In this document: positions 54,870-64,000 of the stretch, piece after piece
Layout of the letters: the number at the start of each line of letters is the position of its first letter
Position numbering within the stretch: position 1 is the first letter of the stretch
Origin: Suillus spraguei
Taxonomy: Eukaryota; Basidiomycota; Agaricomycetes; Boletales; Suillaceae
Assembly (NCBI GenBank): GCA_016800925.1
Contig: JABCPU010000340.1
Location: 1 to 64,000, forward strand
Reading direction: 5' to 3'
Length of the DNA stretch: 64,000 bases
Position numbers and translations under genes: made by a program
Notes under the pieces: generated by a model
Told to the model about the DNA's origin: nothing
The model's database searches: none
What the model saw: only the letters and a program-made list of their open reading frames with translations

Positions 54870-57800
54870 TCAGAGGGTGTGTTGCTTCTTATAAGCGTTC
54901 AAGATTCGGGCGGAGTTCTTCAAGTTCTTTTCCGGGAGCCATTCATTATCTCCCGATGAGTATCCTTTCCATGAAACAAGATAACGTCGGCGATTGCCGG
55001 TTCCTTTGTGAGAAAGAATTGCTTCAATTTCATATTCTTCCTCCTCTTCGATGATGTCAGGTGGTGGTTCGGGGAAATTCGGGCCGTGTACGTCCGTTTC
55101 GCTATAGGACGATAAGACAGAAGCGTGGAACGTGGGGTGAATCTTCCATTGCGGAGGAAGTTTGAGCGTAAACATGATAGGAGATAAGACATCGATGATC
55201 GGGAAAGGTCCATATCGTTTCGGGGCGAGTTTCCTTGATGGGAGTTTGAGTCTAAGATTAGCGGCAGATAGCCAAACCTTATCTCCGATCTTCCATGGGG
55301 TGTACTTATCTCCTCGGGATTGTTCGGCCATTGTCTGCATTGCAATGTTATGGCAGGCGATTGCTTCTTCTCTTATCTTCTGCAGAGATCGTACTCGATC
55401 TTCTGCTGCAGGGACGGATGAGTCAGGGATGAGGTGAGGGATAGCGCGTGGTTCATATCCCATCATTAGATAGAATGGTGATGCATTCCTTGCATCATGT
55501 TTTCGGTGGTTGTGGATGAATTCAGCGATTGGTAGGTGTTCTACCCAATCTTCAGGGTTGTTGTGACAATAAATGCGTAGATATGTTTCGAGTTCTTGAT
55601 TTATCCTTTCAGTTTGACCATCTGTCTGTGGGTGATAAGCCGTGGATGGAGCAATGACGTAGTCGAGAAGTCGGGCAAGTTCCTTAGAGAAGCGGGATAG
55701 GAACTGCGGGCCTCGATCCGAGATGACTTTGTCATGGAGTCCAAATCGTCGGTAAACATGTTTTAAAAACAGCTTAGCCACACCTTCTGAAGTGATGGTT
55801 TTCAAACAAGGAGTAATAATTACCCCCTTCGTAAGGCCATGGTCTACCACGACCATGATACTGTCAAAGCCTCCAGAGACAGGGAGGTCAGTGATGAGAT
55901 CAACAGAAACCTGAGAGAATGGGCGGACAGCCGACGAGGGAATGGGCATGAGCGGGGGCCGAACAGGGTGAGTATCCGCTTTCATTTGCTGACAAAGGGA
56001 GCAACCCTCAACATACTTCCGTATATAAGAGCCCATTGCAGGCCACCAGGCTTCCCGTTTCACGAGTTCTTCAGTTTTGAATCTACCGGGGTGTCCCACG
56101 GTAGGATGATCATGATACCTTTTAAGGATATCGGAGCGGAGCGCCGAAGGAATATAGGCTCGATTCTTAAAATAGAGGACGTTCTCCTCAATCTTCCAGT
56201 CAGAGAGTGCCGACTTCATAGGGGGAAGGCACACGCCATCGAGGGCATCGGACGCTGTTTTGAAAACAGGGTCGTCGAGAGGGTCAGAGGATGACAGCAC
56301 ATCCTTCAAGTCGGAGTCAATAAGACGAACGAATAGAGCGTCAGGGAGGAGGGTCTGGTCCTTGTTATCGTCTTTGCCAGAGTCATAATCAGGCCGGCGG
56401 GATAATGCATCAGGTACTGCTAATTTAGTACCGGCAACGTGATGCAGTTCAATGTCATAGATAGACAAAATCAATTGCCAGCGTGCTTGGCGACGGGTGA
56501 GCTTTTGAGCACTTCTGAAGTACAGAAGGTTCTTGTGGTCGGTGAATACCAGGACAGGGTGAGGGTTTCCTTCGAGATAATGACGCCATTCATTCAATGC
56601 CCGGATTACGGCAAGGAGTTCCCGATCAAAGATCTGGTAATTTCGTTCTGCGGGGTTCAAAGACTGTGAGAGATATGCACAAGGGTGATAGACACCGTTC
56701 TCATCAGTCTGCAGGAGAACTCCGCCAGTTGCTACGAGCGAAGCGTCGGTAGCAATGGCAAATTGTTGGGAAGGATCCGGGTTACGGAGTACCGGTTGGG
56801 AAATGAAGCGTTGTTTCAATTCTTCGAAAGTGTCCATACATTCGGTTGACCATTCAAAGGCCTTATCTTTCTTGGTTAAATCGATAAGGGGCCGGGCGAT
56901 GTTGGAATAGTGGGAGATGAATGTGCGGTAGAAGTTGCAAAAGCCGAGGAATGACCGAACATCTTTTACGGATTTCGGGACTGGCCATTCGGAGATTCCC
57001 TTGGTTTTGGCGGTATCCATAGCAACTTGTCTGGGGCGAATTATCATTCCAAGGTATTCCACTTCTTCCACATCGAAAGTACATTTCTCCGGTTTCAGGA
57101 ATAGGTGCTCCTTCCGTATTTTCATCAAAACCCGTTTTGTCCGTTCACGGTGTTCCGCCATAGTCGTGGAGAAAATCAGGATATCGTCCATGTAAATAAC
57201 CATCCATCCTTCATTGATTTCTTGTTGAAAGGTGCGATTCATGTATGCTTGGAAGGTTGCTGGGGAATTGCAAAGGCCAAAGAACATGATGTTCGGTTCA
57301 AAGAGGCCAAATTCCGTAGTAAAAGCAGCTTTCCACCTATCATCAGGATGGATGCGAATATTGTTATAGCCGGACCGGATATCCATTTTCGTAAAGAACT
57401 GGGCATTGTGAAGGCGTGCGACAAGGGAGATAGGAAGTGGGAGTGGATAGGCATTCTTGACCGTCCAGTCATTGATGTAGCGATAATCTTGACAGGGACG
57501 CAATTCTCCACTTTTCTTTCCCACGAAGAAGAAACCACTGGCTTGAGGTGATTTCGATTCGGAAATAAAACCTTTCACAACATTTTCATTGATAAACACT
57601 TTGACTGCAGCGCGTTCTTTTTCCGATAGCGGGTAGACCTTAGACGTGCAAGGAATGAAACCGGGTTTAGTATCAATCCGATGATCTATACCAGGGCGTT
57701 CAGGGGGTAGGTTGTTCAATCCGTCTTTAGCAAAGACGTCCACGAAATCGTGCAAATAATCCGGGACCAATTCGTCAAAAGATTTCTTTTTCTTTTCCTT

Positions 57801-58970
57801 CTCGTCCGTGGCGAATTCCTGAGCTTTGTTACTATATTTTGGAGGAGGAAGGGGAATTGTGGAGTAGGGAGAGGATTGTTCGAGTTGAGAAGTTCCATCA
57901 CATGTCAAGGGTGTATCCATGGATACTTCTTCGATAATCCTCATGCTAACTCCATTGGTGTCGTATTCCACAAGGAATTCTCCATCTCCGAGCTCGTAAG
58001 AGGAGATTTCATGTACTGCTGGCGCATGCCAGACATCATGCATAGTGTCGAATTGGTCATCATCCTCTGTTGGGATCAACGAGGGCACAGGTTCTTCTGT
58101 ATCGGGGATTTCTTCTATTGAAGCTGAAAGGGTTTTCGGGGGAACGAAGAATTTGGATAATTTCGGTACGTTGGTACTTCCCCCTGGGAGTTCGTCTTCT
58201 GTTTTTCTCTTTCCGTGTTTCTGTTCTTCTATTGGCCTCTGCTCAATAGGTTCTTGTCCGACCCGATGCTCGGGTTCAGATTCATTCTTGCGCTTCTCTG
58301 CGCGAGGGATTGGTGACACTGCTCGCGGCAGTTGTACTCGTGGGGTAGGTTCTATAGTACGTGGCATTCGTACTTCTGGTTCTTCAGGAACGTCGATAGG
58401 AGAGGCGAAGAATGGTTTCGGAAGTCGGGAATGTTGCCATTCAGTATGGTGGTTGAAAAGTCGGGGCAACCCGTTCTTCTTTTGGTCTTTATCCAGATCG
58501 ATTTCGATCTCGTCTGATTTCTCTGTCCGTGAAAGGACAAGTGTTTCAGCAGCCCAGTCTATAATTGGGTTCATTGCTCGTAACCATGAAATTCCGAGGA
58601 GGATTTGATCCCTCCTTCCTAATTTAGTGATGTTGAATTTTCCATACATGGTTCGGTCGTCGATTTTGACCACTAGAAGGCAATAATGCGTGATTGGTCC
58701 TCCTTTTATGAGGGTCCCGTCTGCCGTTGTAACTCGAAATGGTTCTTTGAGTTTTCGTCGTGTGATTTGATGGAGTTTCACAAACTCTTCTGAGATGAAT
58801 GTTCCTGCTGCTCCTGAATCGATAACAGCGGTGGTGTCGACGGATTTCAAACGAGTACGCGAGTGGAGGGTGATAGGGACACGAAGTTCTTTTCTTTCAC
58901 CTACAGCGCGTACAAGTCTCAGTAATACATTGGGAGAAACATACGTCGAATCTTTGTTTCTCCAAGTCAA
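54870..58970 (-). CDS. pol: E5 pol polyprotein (about 1366 aa)
   Basis: An uninterrupted frame holds all Ty3/gypsy Pol domains. Protease is at about residues 30-130 (active site IDSGAAG near 50). An acidic linker runs to about 430. RT has [10 protein letters not shown] and YMDDILIFS near 594. RNase H (ATDASL near 740) is followed by the integrase HH-CC zinc site (about 950-990) and the core with Asp of SVDLITD, Asp of SDRGPQF and Glu of QTERINQE. The chromodomain (YLVSWKGY, NEWLPEKNL) is near 1315-1355. The frame begins in the T run of the gag stop and has no ATG there. Expression would need a -1 shift, or TGA readthrough plus removal of a 44-bp intron. Chromodomains direct integration to marked chromatin in related elements. 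Confidence 0.92.
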   Translation of the reverse strand: MTWRNKDSTYVSPNVLLRLVRAVGERKELRVPITLHSRTRLKSVDTTAVIDSGAAGTFISEEFVKLHQITRRKLKEPFRVTTADGTLIKGGPITHYCLLVVKIDDRTMYGKFNITKLGRRDQILLGISWLRAMNPIIDWAAETLVLSRTEKSDEIEIDLDKDQKKNGLPRLFNHHTEWQHSRLPKPFFASPIDVPEEPEVRMPRTIEPTPRVQLPRAVSPIPRAEKRKNESEPEHRVGQEPIEQRPIEEQKHGKRKTEDELPGGSTNVPKLSKFFVPPKTLSASIEEIPDTEEPVPSLIPTEDDDQFDTMHDVWHAPAVHEISSYELGDGEFLVEYDTNGVSMRIIEEVSMDTPLTCDGTSQLEQSSPYSTIPLPPPKYSNKAQEFATDEKEKKKKSFDELVPDYLHDFVDVFAKDGLNNLPPERPGIDHRIDTKPGFIPCTSKVYPLSEKERAAVKVFINENVVKGFISESKSPQASGFFFVGKKSGELRPCQDYRYINDWTVKNAYPLPLPISLVARLHNAQFFTKMDIRSGYNNIRIHPDDRWKAAFTTEFGLFEPNIMFFGLCNSPATFQAYMNRTFQQEINEGWMVIYMDDILIFSTTMAEHRERTKRVLMKIRKEHLFLKPEKCTFDVEEVEYLGMIIRPRQVAMDTAKTKGISEWPVPKSVKDVRSFLGFCNFYRTFISHYSNIARPLIDLTKKDKAFEWSTECMDTFEELKQRFISQPVLRNPDPSQQFAIATDASLVATGGVLLQTDENGVYHPCAYLSQSLNPAERNYQIFDRELLAVIRALNEWRHYLEGNPHPVLVFTDHKNLLYFRSAQKLTRRQARWQLILSIYDIELHHVAGTKLAVPDALSRRPDYDSGKDDNKDQTLLPDALFVRLIDSDLKDVLSSSDPLDDPVFKTASDALDGVCLPPMKSALSDWKIEENVLYFKNRAYIPSALRSDILKRYHDHPTVGHPGRFKTEELVKREAWWPAMGSYIRKYVEGCSLCQQMKADTHPVRPPLMPIPSSAVRPFSQVSVDLITDLPVSGGFDSIMVVVDHGLTKGVIITPCLKTITSEGVAKLFLKHVYRRFGLHDKVISDRGPQFLSRFSKELARLLDYVIAPSTAYHPQTDGQTERINQELETYLRIYCHNNPEDWVEHLPIAEFIHNHRKHDARNASPFYLMMGYEPRAIPHLIPDSSVPAAEDRVRSLQKIREEAIACHNIAMQTMAEQSRGDKYTPWKIGDKVWLSAANLRLKLPSRKLAPKRYGPFPIIDVLSPIMFTLKLPPQWKIHPTFHASVLSSYSETDVHGPNFPEPPPDIIEEEEEYEIEAILSHKGTGNRRRYLVSWKGYSSGDNEWLPEKNLKNSARILNAYKKQHTL

Positions 58971-59807
58971 AAATCCTCAACAATCCGTCTCACGGTTTCT
59001 TCATCTTCTTCTTCCTCTTTGGCTTTGGTTTGTCGGAGCGGGGTCTTCTTCTTTCTGTCAGGACAGTTATGGATACGGTGTCCTGTCTTCTTGCACCCGA
59101 AGCATTGTCCTTTCTTCATGCATTCGGATCTCTCCATATCGGAGATTCGATCTACGACCATTGCGTTGGAATCACGGTTCGGAATATACCGTGCATTCCC
59201 ATAGTTCTTCTTCTTCTGTTGTGGAGTATGACGTGTCCTCATGGCGTTAAGCCGATGATGGGCGTTGTCAATAGCGATGCATTGCAGCACAACGTCTCTG
59301 AATATTTCGGAGACATCTCCTGTATTGAAAAGCTTTGTAAGGATACCCCAATTAAGGCCGTCTTGGAAGAACTGGATCTTCGTCGCATTGTCTGTGATTT
59401 GAGCCTTGGCTGCAAGTGCCTCAAAGTCAGCGACATAGGTGTGGAGATCTCCAGTTCCTTGTTTGAGATCTCTAAGGCGTGTAAGCGCGGTTCCTTTGGT
59501 ATCCACTGGTTCGAATGCTTCTTTGAAGCTCTTCATAAAATCTACCATTGTCCCATAACCAACTTTTTTGTCCCGAAGTGTCGGTCGATTGGGCGTGTTC
59601 TAGGAACTGTTCTTTCCAAGACTTGGCATTCCTTTCGGTCATAAAGGATGTTATGTAGATGATCTTCTGCTTGTCGGTGGTGTAAAGCTTTTCATTGATG
59701 TCAAAGTGCAAGTTGCACGACTGGATAAACTCGCGAGAGTTATCATGATCTCCATCAAAACCAATCGGTTGACCGATCTTGTACTCGAATTCTTTGGTTG
59801 ACGACAT
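58967..59807 (-). pseudogene. gag: E5 gag, one frameshift
   Basis: It starts MSSTKEFEYKIGQP at 59807. A six-T run near 59564-59569, five T in other copies, shifts the frame near residue 80; the rest (59548-58967) is open. The knuckle CFGCKKTGHRIHNC lies near 59090 and the frame ends at TGA next to pol. Because the change is a one-base homopolymer difference, gag may be intact in the real genome. Confidence 0.85.
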
Positions 59808-60007
59808 GGTTGATGATTCTTCTGATGAGTTATACTTTCTCGGTGCCTACACGCGCTGTCTTGCTGTCCGTCAGGGCTTTTCTTCTGTCAAGGTGGCTTC
59901 CTTTTGACAATCTGCTCAGCGTACACATATGCTAGTCTGCTGATCTAAGCGATCAGGGTTCAGGGTCGAAGACTGGATAGTCGATGACCGAGAAGACTTT
60001 AATCTTT

Positions 60008-60481
60008 TGTTACGAACTGGGATGGCGTCACCAGCGACAGTGAAAAGACACAGACGGTCTGCTGGGAGTTCTTACAATGTTCAAAAGAGAACAAGGTGAA
60101 AGTACAAGGAACGCGTTCCGAGTACGATCAAGGGTTCAGCCTCAAAGACAAGTCTAAGAGGTATCCGTGAGAATAGAGACTAAGGCTAAGGAGTGCTTAG
60201 ACTTAGAGACGATTCAAGACGACTTAGGTTGGAGACCTAAGCGAAGGAGATTCCAGGTAAAACCCAGTAAGATTAAAGTAGCAAATCTACTACAAGTACA
60301 CTGTGCTTAAATAGGCCAATATGTGCGCACAGACCAAGAGAGGCGTGAGAACGTAAGTGCGTATCCAAAGGAGGAAGGCAACTATAGTACAGATGCGTTG
60401 AGCATATAAGTCAGAGTCATGTTACGTAATATACAAGGTAAATGAAGTAGAAAATGCATAGGGGCACGTACGATTGTAACA
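60008..60481 (-). repeat. E5 5' LTR with TATA-like box
   Basis: 474 bp. On the minus strand TATTTAAG at 60306-60313 is the likely promoter element. The leader to gag (59808-60007) contains a degraded form of the palindrome seen intact in E2. Confidence 0.92.
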
Positions 60482-60486
60482 AACAG

Positions 60487-61243
60487 TGAGGTGAATTGTA
60501 GAGGATTTTCAACTTGGAGAAACAAAGATTTGACGTATGTTTCTCCCAATGTATTACTAAGACTTGTACATGCTGTAGGTGAAAGAAAAGAACTTTGTAT
60601 CCCTATCACCCTTCACTCCTTCCTTTGAAGAAATACCTGATCAGGACGTGCCCATAACGACCACAATACCTACCGAAGATGATGAACAATTCAATACTAT
60701 GCAAGATGTTTGGCATGCACTGGAAGTACGCGAAATTTCATCTTACAAGCTCAGAGAAGGAGAGTTCCTTGTGGAGTATGATGTCAATGGAATTAACATG
60801 AGAATCATCAATGAAGTATCCATGGACACACCTCTCACATGTGATGGAACTTCTCGACTCGAACAACTCCCTAACTATTCCATGATCTCCCTTCCTCCTC
60901 CGAAATACAGTAATAAAGCTCAAGAATTTGCTACACATGAGAAGGAAAAGAAAAAGAAGTCCTTCGAAGAATTGGTTCTGGAATACCTGCACGACTTTGC
61001 TAAAGATGGTCTAAACAAACTACCTCCTGAATGCCCTGGTATCGATCATCATATCAATACCAAACCTGGTTTTATCCCTCATACGTCTAAAGTTTACCCG
61101 TTGTCAGGAAAAGAACGCACTGCCGTTAAAACATTCATTGACGAAAACATTGCAAAAGGCTTCATTTCGGAATCGAAGTCACCTCAAGCTAGTGGCTTTT
61201 TCTTTGTAGGAAAGAAGAGTGGAGAATTACGTCCCTGTCAAGA
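60487..61243 (+). pseudogene. pol: E6 pol remnant with internal deletion
   Basis: It begins at the gag-pol junction, including the GTATGTTTCTCCCAATG intron-like segment at about 60536. It jumps from the start of protease (ITLHS) to the linker (SFEEIPDQD) and runs open to RT segment [16 protein letters not shown]. No active-site Asp remains. Confidence 0.85.
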
Positions 61244-61262
61244 TGAGTCCACCACCCATTGT

Positions 61263-61500
61263 GCCTTCGGCACAGGAAGCAAAAGGAGTGCGAAGCACTC
61301 CTTTTGCTTCCTGTCCAAGGCTTCATCCTAATAATTCACTTTGCCCAAGGCACAGAAAGGCAAAAAGCGTGCTTTGCACTCTTTTTGCCTTCCTGGCCTT
61401 GGCTTCATCCCAATAATTTTCTTTTGCCCAAGGCACAGAAAGCCAAAAAGAGTGCTTCGCACTCTTTTTGGCTTTCTGGCCTTGGCTTCATCCCAATAAT
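61263..61500. repeat. Three tandem 80-83-bp hairpin units
   Basis: Units start at 61263, 61343 and 61426. Each has a long stem with a 3-base loop, followed by CTTCATCC(T/C)AATAAT. Unit 3 pairs 61436-61455 with 61459-61478, a perfect 20-bp stem with loop TTC. Unit 1 pairs about 20 bp with loop GAA, and unit 2 has one mismatch. The arms differ in sequence between units but remain self-complementary. They directly follow the truncated end of E6. Confidence 0.85.
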
Positions 61501-61593
61501 CATAGTAAATTTTCAAACAAACATGTACATTTGACCACCATTTCAACAAAGCTCAAAGTACATTATACAACACTTTACATAAAACTACAACAA

Positions 61594-64000
61594 TCAATTC
61601 TCAATCTGATCTCTAAGTCCTCTCAGGTTCTCATAGGAGGTGGCCCCTTGAATCCATTGTGAGTTTGATTGATAAAAATTAACATGAGCATCATACCTTT
61701 TACTACAGTCAAAAGCAATCTCAGGTAGAAACGCTCTCCAGATCCAGGTGCAGCAGAGTACATCCTTCCAATGGCCATTCCACGTTGTCGTACCTTTCAT
61801 GTGGTCTTGTTCCATATGAATTTTGAGGGGAAGTCCTGGTAGAGGTGGTCATGGGCTCCAGCTGCCACCAAGACATTGTTGGCATTGGCTTTGAACCATC
61901 CAGTAAGGCAAGTCTCCTTGGTTGCTGCACGATCAAGAACATCCTGGGCATCATCCTCAGGATCATAAAACACCATGTATTCATTTGGAAGGTGGACTGG
62001 CAGACGGTAGACAGAGGGCCATTCAAGGTGCATTCCAAACTCAAAGATGTGCCATGCAGCCTCAGTGGAGCTGATGTATCTGGAGTCAAGGTAGGTTTTG
62101 ACCTCATCCACTGGTCCTGGCATCTCCAAAGTGGCATGGTCATTTCCCTTGTAGATGTACTTGTGGATGTATTTCACAGACTTGATGGAAGCACAGACTT
62201 CAAGATTTATGTGGCAGTTGAATTCCACCAGGAGTTGTGGAGGGTGAGGAACAACATCCTTGTTGGTGAAGACAGTGTTATTCTTCTGGACAGTGCGACC
62301 ATTATCAGGTCTTGCATACTCTGGATAGCCATCCTCCTTCATCAATGTCTGGGCACAGAAAGACTTTGGAAAGTGCTTTTTGCAACGTCCATTCTCCAAG
62401 CAACGTTCTGGAGAGCAGAGGCCATGAAGCATGGATTTCTCCACAGCCTCATAGAGTTGGGGATGGACATTTCTGTCAGGGATCTGGGCGGAGATGAAGG
62501 AGTCTATTTGTTCCACAGTACAAATCTTGTGGTCTGGATCCAGGAAGATGAGAAGGTGCATGTGAGGCAGACCACACTTTTGATATTCAATGGTATACAC
62601 CAATCCTGCAACCTTGCCATAGTAGCCTTTGCGAACCTTCTTTAGCAGGACCTGCTGCTTTTGATAGAATACGCGAGCCACTAAGTCTGGACGGTCCACA
62701 GCAGTTTGACCTACATAAGAAAACTTGTTAGAATCAAGTCATCATAATGCATCAATATGTCACTTTACCTGGAAGAAGATTCTCAGTAATCTCAGGCCAG
62801 CTTCCATTGGCAGTCATTGTCAGGAAGAGATCAGGCTTCTTGCATGCATGGCAAATGGCCAAGGAGTCCTGCAGGAGCTGCTGCATATAGTGAGGGCTTC
62901 CAGAATGAGAGGAGGGAAGGATTATAGCACGACCTGTCTCAGCCAAATTGCCTACTCCATCATTGAGAATATTGTCTGTGAGGCCTTGGTAGCAGTCAGC
63001 CCTGATCTTCTTCTGGTTATTTCTTATCCAGTTGAGTCTGCTCTGCTCAATGGATGCCCAAGCATCAACAACATACTGCTGGAACAGCCTTCCACCACGA
63101 AAGATGTTGTTGTAGTCAATGCGAGCTGGATGGGGATGAAGACGAAAGGCATAATACAGCAGCTGAGTCACTTTTTGTCATATACCATACTTCTAATCTC
63201 AGATCCGACCATATCCGATCAGATCCGATCGATTTCATATCCATCCGGTCCACAGATCCTGCCCGGACCACCCATCCGAATGTGCTCACTTCTCGCACCT
63301 TAACTCCCTTGTGTATATCTGCGTCTATCTCCTTTCGTCATTCCTCCTGTTTCCGGTATTCCAGCTGTTTATATTTCCGTCCTGTGTTACTGATCCGTTT
63401 CCTGTGTTCATTTCCGATTCATGCTTACTGATCCGCTGTGCATTAACTAATAGACTCCCGTTACACTTCGTACATAGCCCTCGGTCCCGGACTTGCTGAT
63501 TATCCGTCTCAGATACTTACAGTATATAAACCACTTGTAGATCTCCGTAGAACCTTAGTTTGAATATCATCTTAGATTCTACTCATTCTGCCTCCTCCGG
63601 ACTTAAGCCACTTTCCGCTTTAAGTCACCTTCCGAGACTTAGGATTGATTCCTATAGTCTATATCTCCGACTCTATCTTCGGATAGTCTATCTCCGTTAG
63701 TTTCTAGTTTGGAACTCGTTCCGAAACTAGCCTTAATCTCTGTCCTCTCCTTACGTTCTGAATAACCTTCGGACATATCATATCCGACACCTTCGGACAC
63801 CCGGATCCGTCACGCAACTCCTTCTGGGTCTTCGGACAAATAACTCCTCCCTGAAATAAGGGGCATTACTCGAGAAAGGGGCACAGTGCACGAACTGAGG
63901 CCAAAGCCCTTCGGATCTCTCTACCCTTGAGTACAGTCTTAACACTTTTTTGGCACATGCACGTCCACCCTGAGGAATGATCATATCAATGTAAAGGTCC
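61594..64000 (-). mobile_element. Helitron Rep remnant, split by a solo LTR, runs off the window
   Basis: From the right edge it reads IIPQGGRACAKK, is cut by an LTR at 63944-63176, resumes VTQLLYYAFRLHPHPARIDY to ENLLPG, then crosses a 58-bp intron (62711-62768, GTAAAG to TATGTAG). It continues QTAVDRPDLVARVFYQK to about 61797. The Rep HUH motif appears as GLPHMHLLIFL (about 62560). The catalytic Tyr region reads KYIHKYIYKG (about 62155). A TGA near 61797 and a probable further intron precede GATSYENLRGL, where it ends. Helicase is absent. This family makes single-strand cuts during rolling-circle transposition; this copy cannot. Confidence 0.88.
63176..63944 (+). mobile_element. Solo LTR, family B, in the Helitron gene
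   Basis: 769 bp from TGTCATATACC to GTCTTAACA, flanked by CTTTT at 63171-63175 and 63945-63949. Removing it with one CTTTT restores the Rep frame. TATATAAA lies at 63533-63540. Confidence 0.92.

Larger units (their letters stand above)
53375..60481 (-). mobile_element. E5: best preserved Ty3/gypsy element, family A
   Basis: The target duplication AACAG is at 53370-53374 and 60482-60486. LTRs 53375-53849 and 60008-60481 are almost identical, so insertion was recent. Pol is a single uninterrupted frame. However, the internal region ends in the middle of ORF3: the 3' LTR follows AYT directly, and the C-terminal half of ORF3, the hairpin and the polypurine tract are absent. Total 7107 bp. Confidence 0.95.
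51948..61243 (+). mobile_element. E6: truncated family A element, hosting E5
   Basis: The 5' LTR (51948-52419) is followed by gag. After E5 the internal sequence resumes at 60487 with the gag-pol junction. It lacks about 650 bp of protease and linker, and stops at RT segment LRPCQD near 61243. The 3' half and 3' LTR are missing. It lies inside the 3' part of the six-exon gene. Confidence 0.9.

Noticed and set aside
55839..56294. Long plus-strand ORF (151 codons) over E5 pol, with similar ones at 16393-16848 and 25019-25447 in other copies
   Set aside because: It lies exactly antisense to integrase and RNase H in every copy and breaks wherever pol shifts; a shadow of pol codon usage.
61263..61500. 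CRISPR array or terminator set
   Set aside because: A fungal context with paired hairpin arms and no spacer-repeat pattern; nothing supports either.

Overview
The window is a transposon-dense stretch of a filamentous fungal nuclear genome, most likely an Agaricomycete basidiomycete. Host-like genes have many short introns (about 44-67 bp, GTATGT/GTGAGT donors). The repeats are chromodomain Ty3/gypsy LTR retrotransposons, a hAT, a Tc1-like element and a Helitron, and there is a CHAT-domain remnant. The species cannot be named from the sequence. I see no rRNA, no clear tRNA and no CRISPR; almost everything is repeat or decayed gene.

Layout. 1-6 kb: one decayed multi-exon gene (593-2355), a SINE-like repeat (about 2531-2700), poorly interpretable sequence, and a possible 43-residue secreted peptide behind a TATA box (4576-4707). 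5.6-6.4 kb: local duplications, one carrying a MITE with perfect 31-bp inverted ends. 6.9-12.9 kb: an old repeat split by a fold-back Tc1-like element, then a very large near-perfect palindrome (10245-12893). 13.1-15.8 kb: a diverged LTR and a host gene split by a solo LTR. 15.9-40.4 kb: a nested stack of gypsy family A. E3 (minus) contains E2 (plus, 19860-36113); E2 contains full-length E4 (plus, 25420-33056) and a solo LTR that itself holds another solo LTR. Four of these insertions have matching 5-bp target duplications. A truncated copy, E1 (15864-19850), lies against the left side. 40.4-42.4 kb: CHAT and hAT remnants. 42.5-50.3 kb: E7, gypsy family B (minus), with an antisense zinc-cluster gene at its 3' end. 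50.5-51.9 kb: a six-exon host-type gene cut by E6. 51.9-61.2 kb: E6 (plus, family A), itself split by E5 (minus, 53375-60481), the best preserved copy, with a 1366-codon pol. 61.2-64 kb: an array of three tandem hairpins and a Helitron Rep remnant (minus), split by a family B solo LTR.

How the parts work together. Family A elements carry LTR (about 475 bp), Gag with a CCHC knuckle, Pol (protease, RT, RNase H, integrase, chromodomain), and a third ORF of about 490 residues (ORF3) with a second CCHC motif before the polypurine tract. A hairpin with one compensatory base pair lies just before the tract. A candidate 44-bp intron sits at the gag-pol junction. Many older reading frames are broken by C-to-T type stops (CGA to TGA, CAG to TAG), while the youngest copies are mostly broken by one-base indels that may be sequencing errors. 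The most unusual items are ORF3 and its hairpin, the antisense zinc-cluster gene in E7, E5 lacking its polypurine tract, the 2.65-kb palindrome and the tandem hairpin array.
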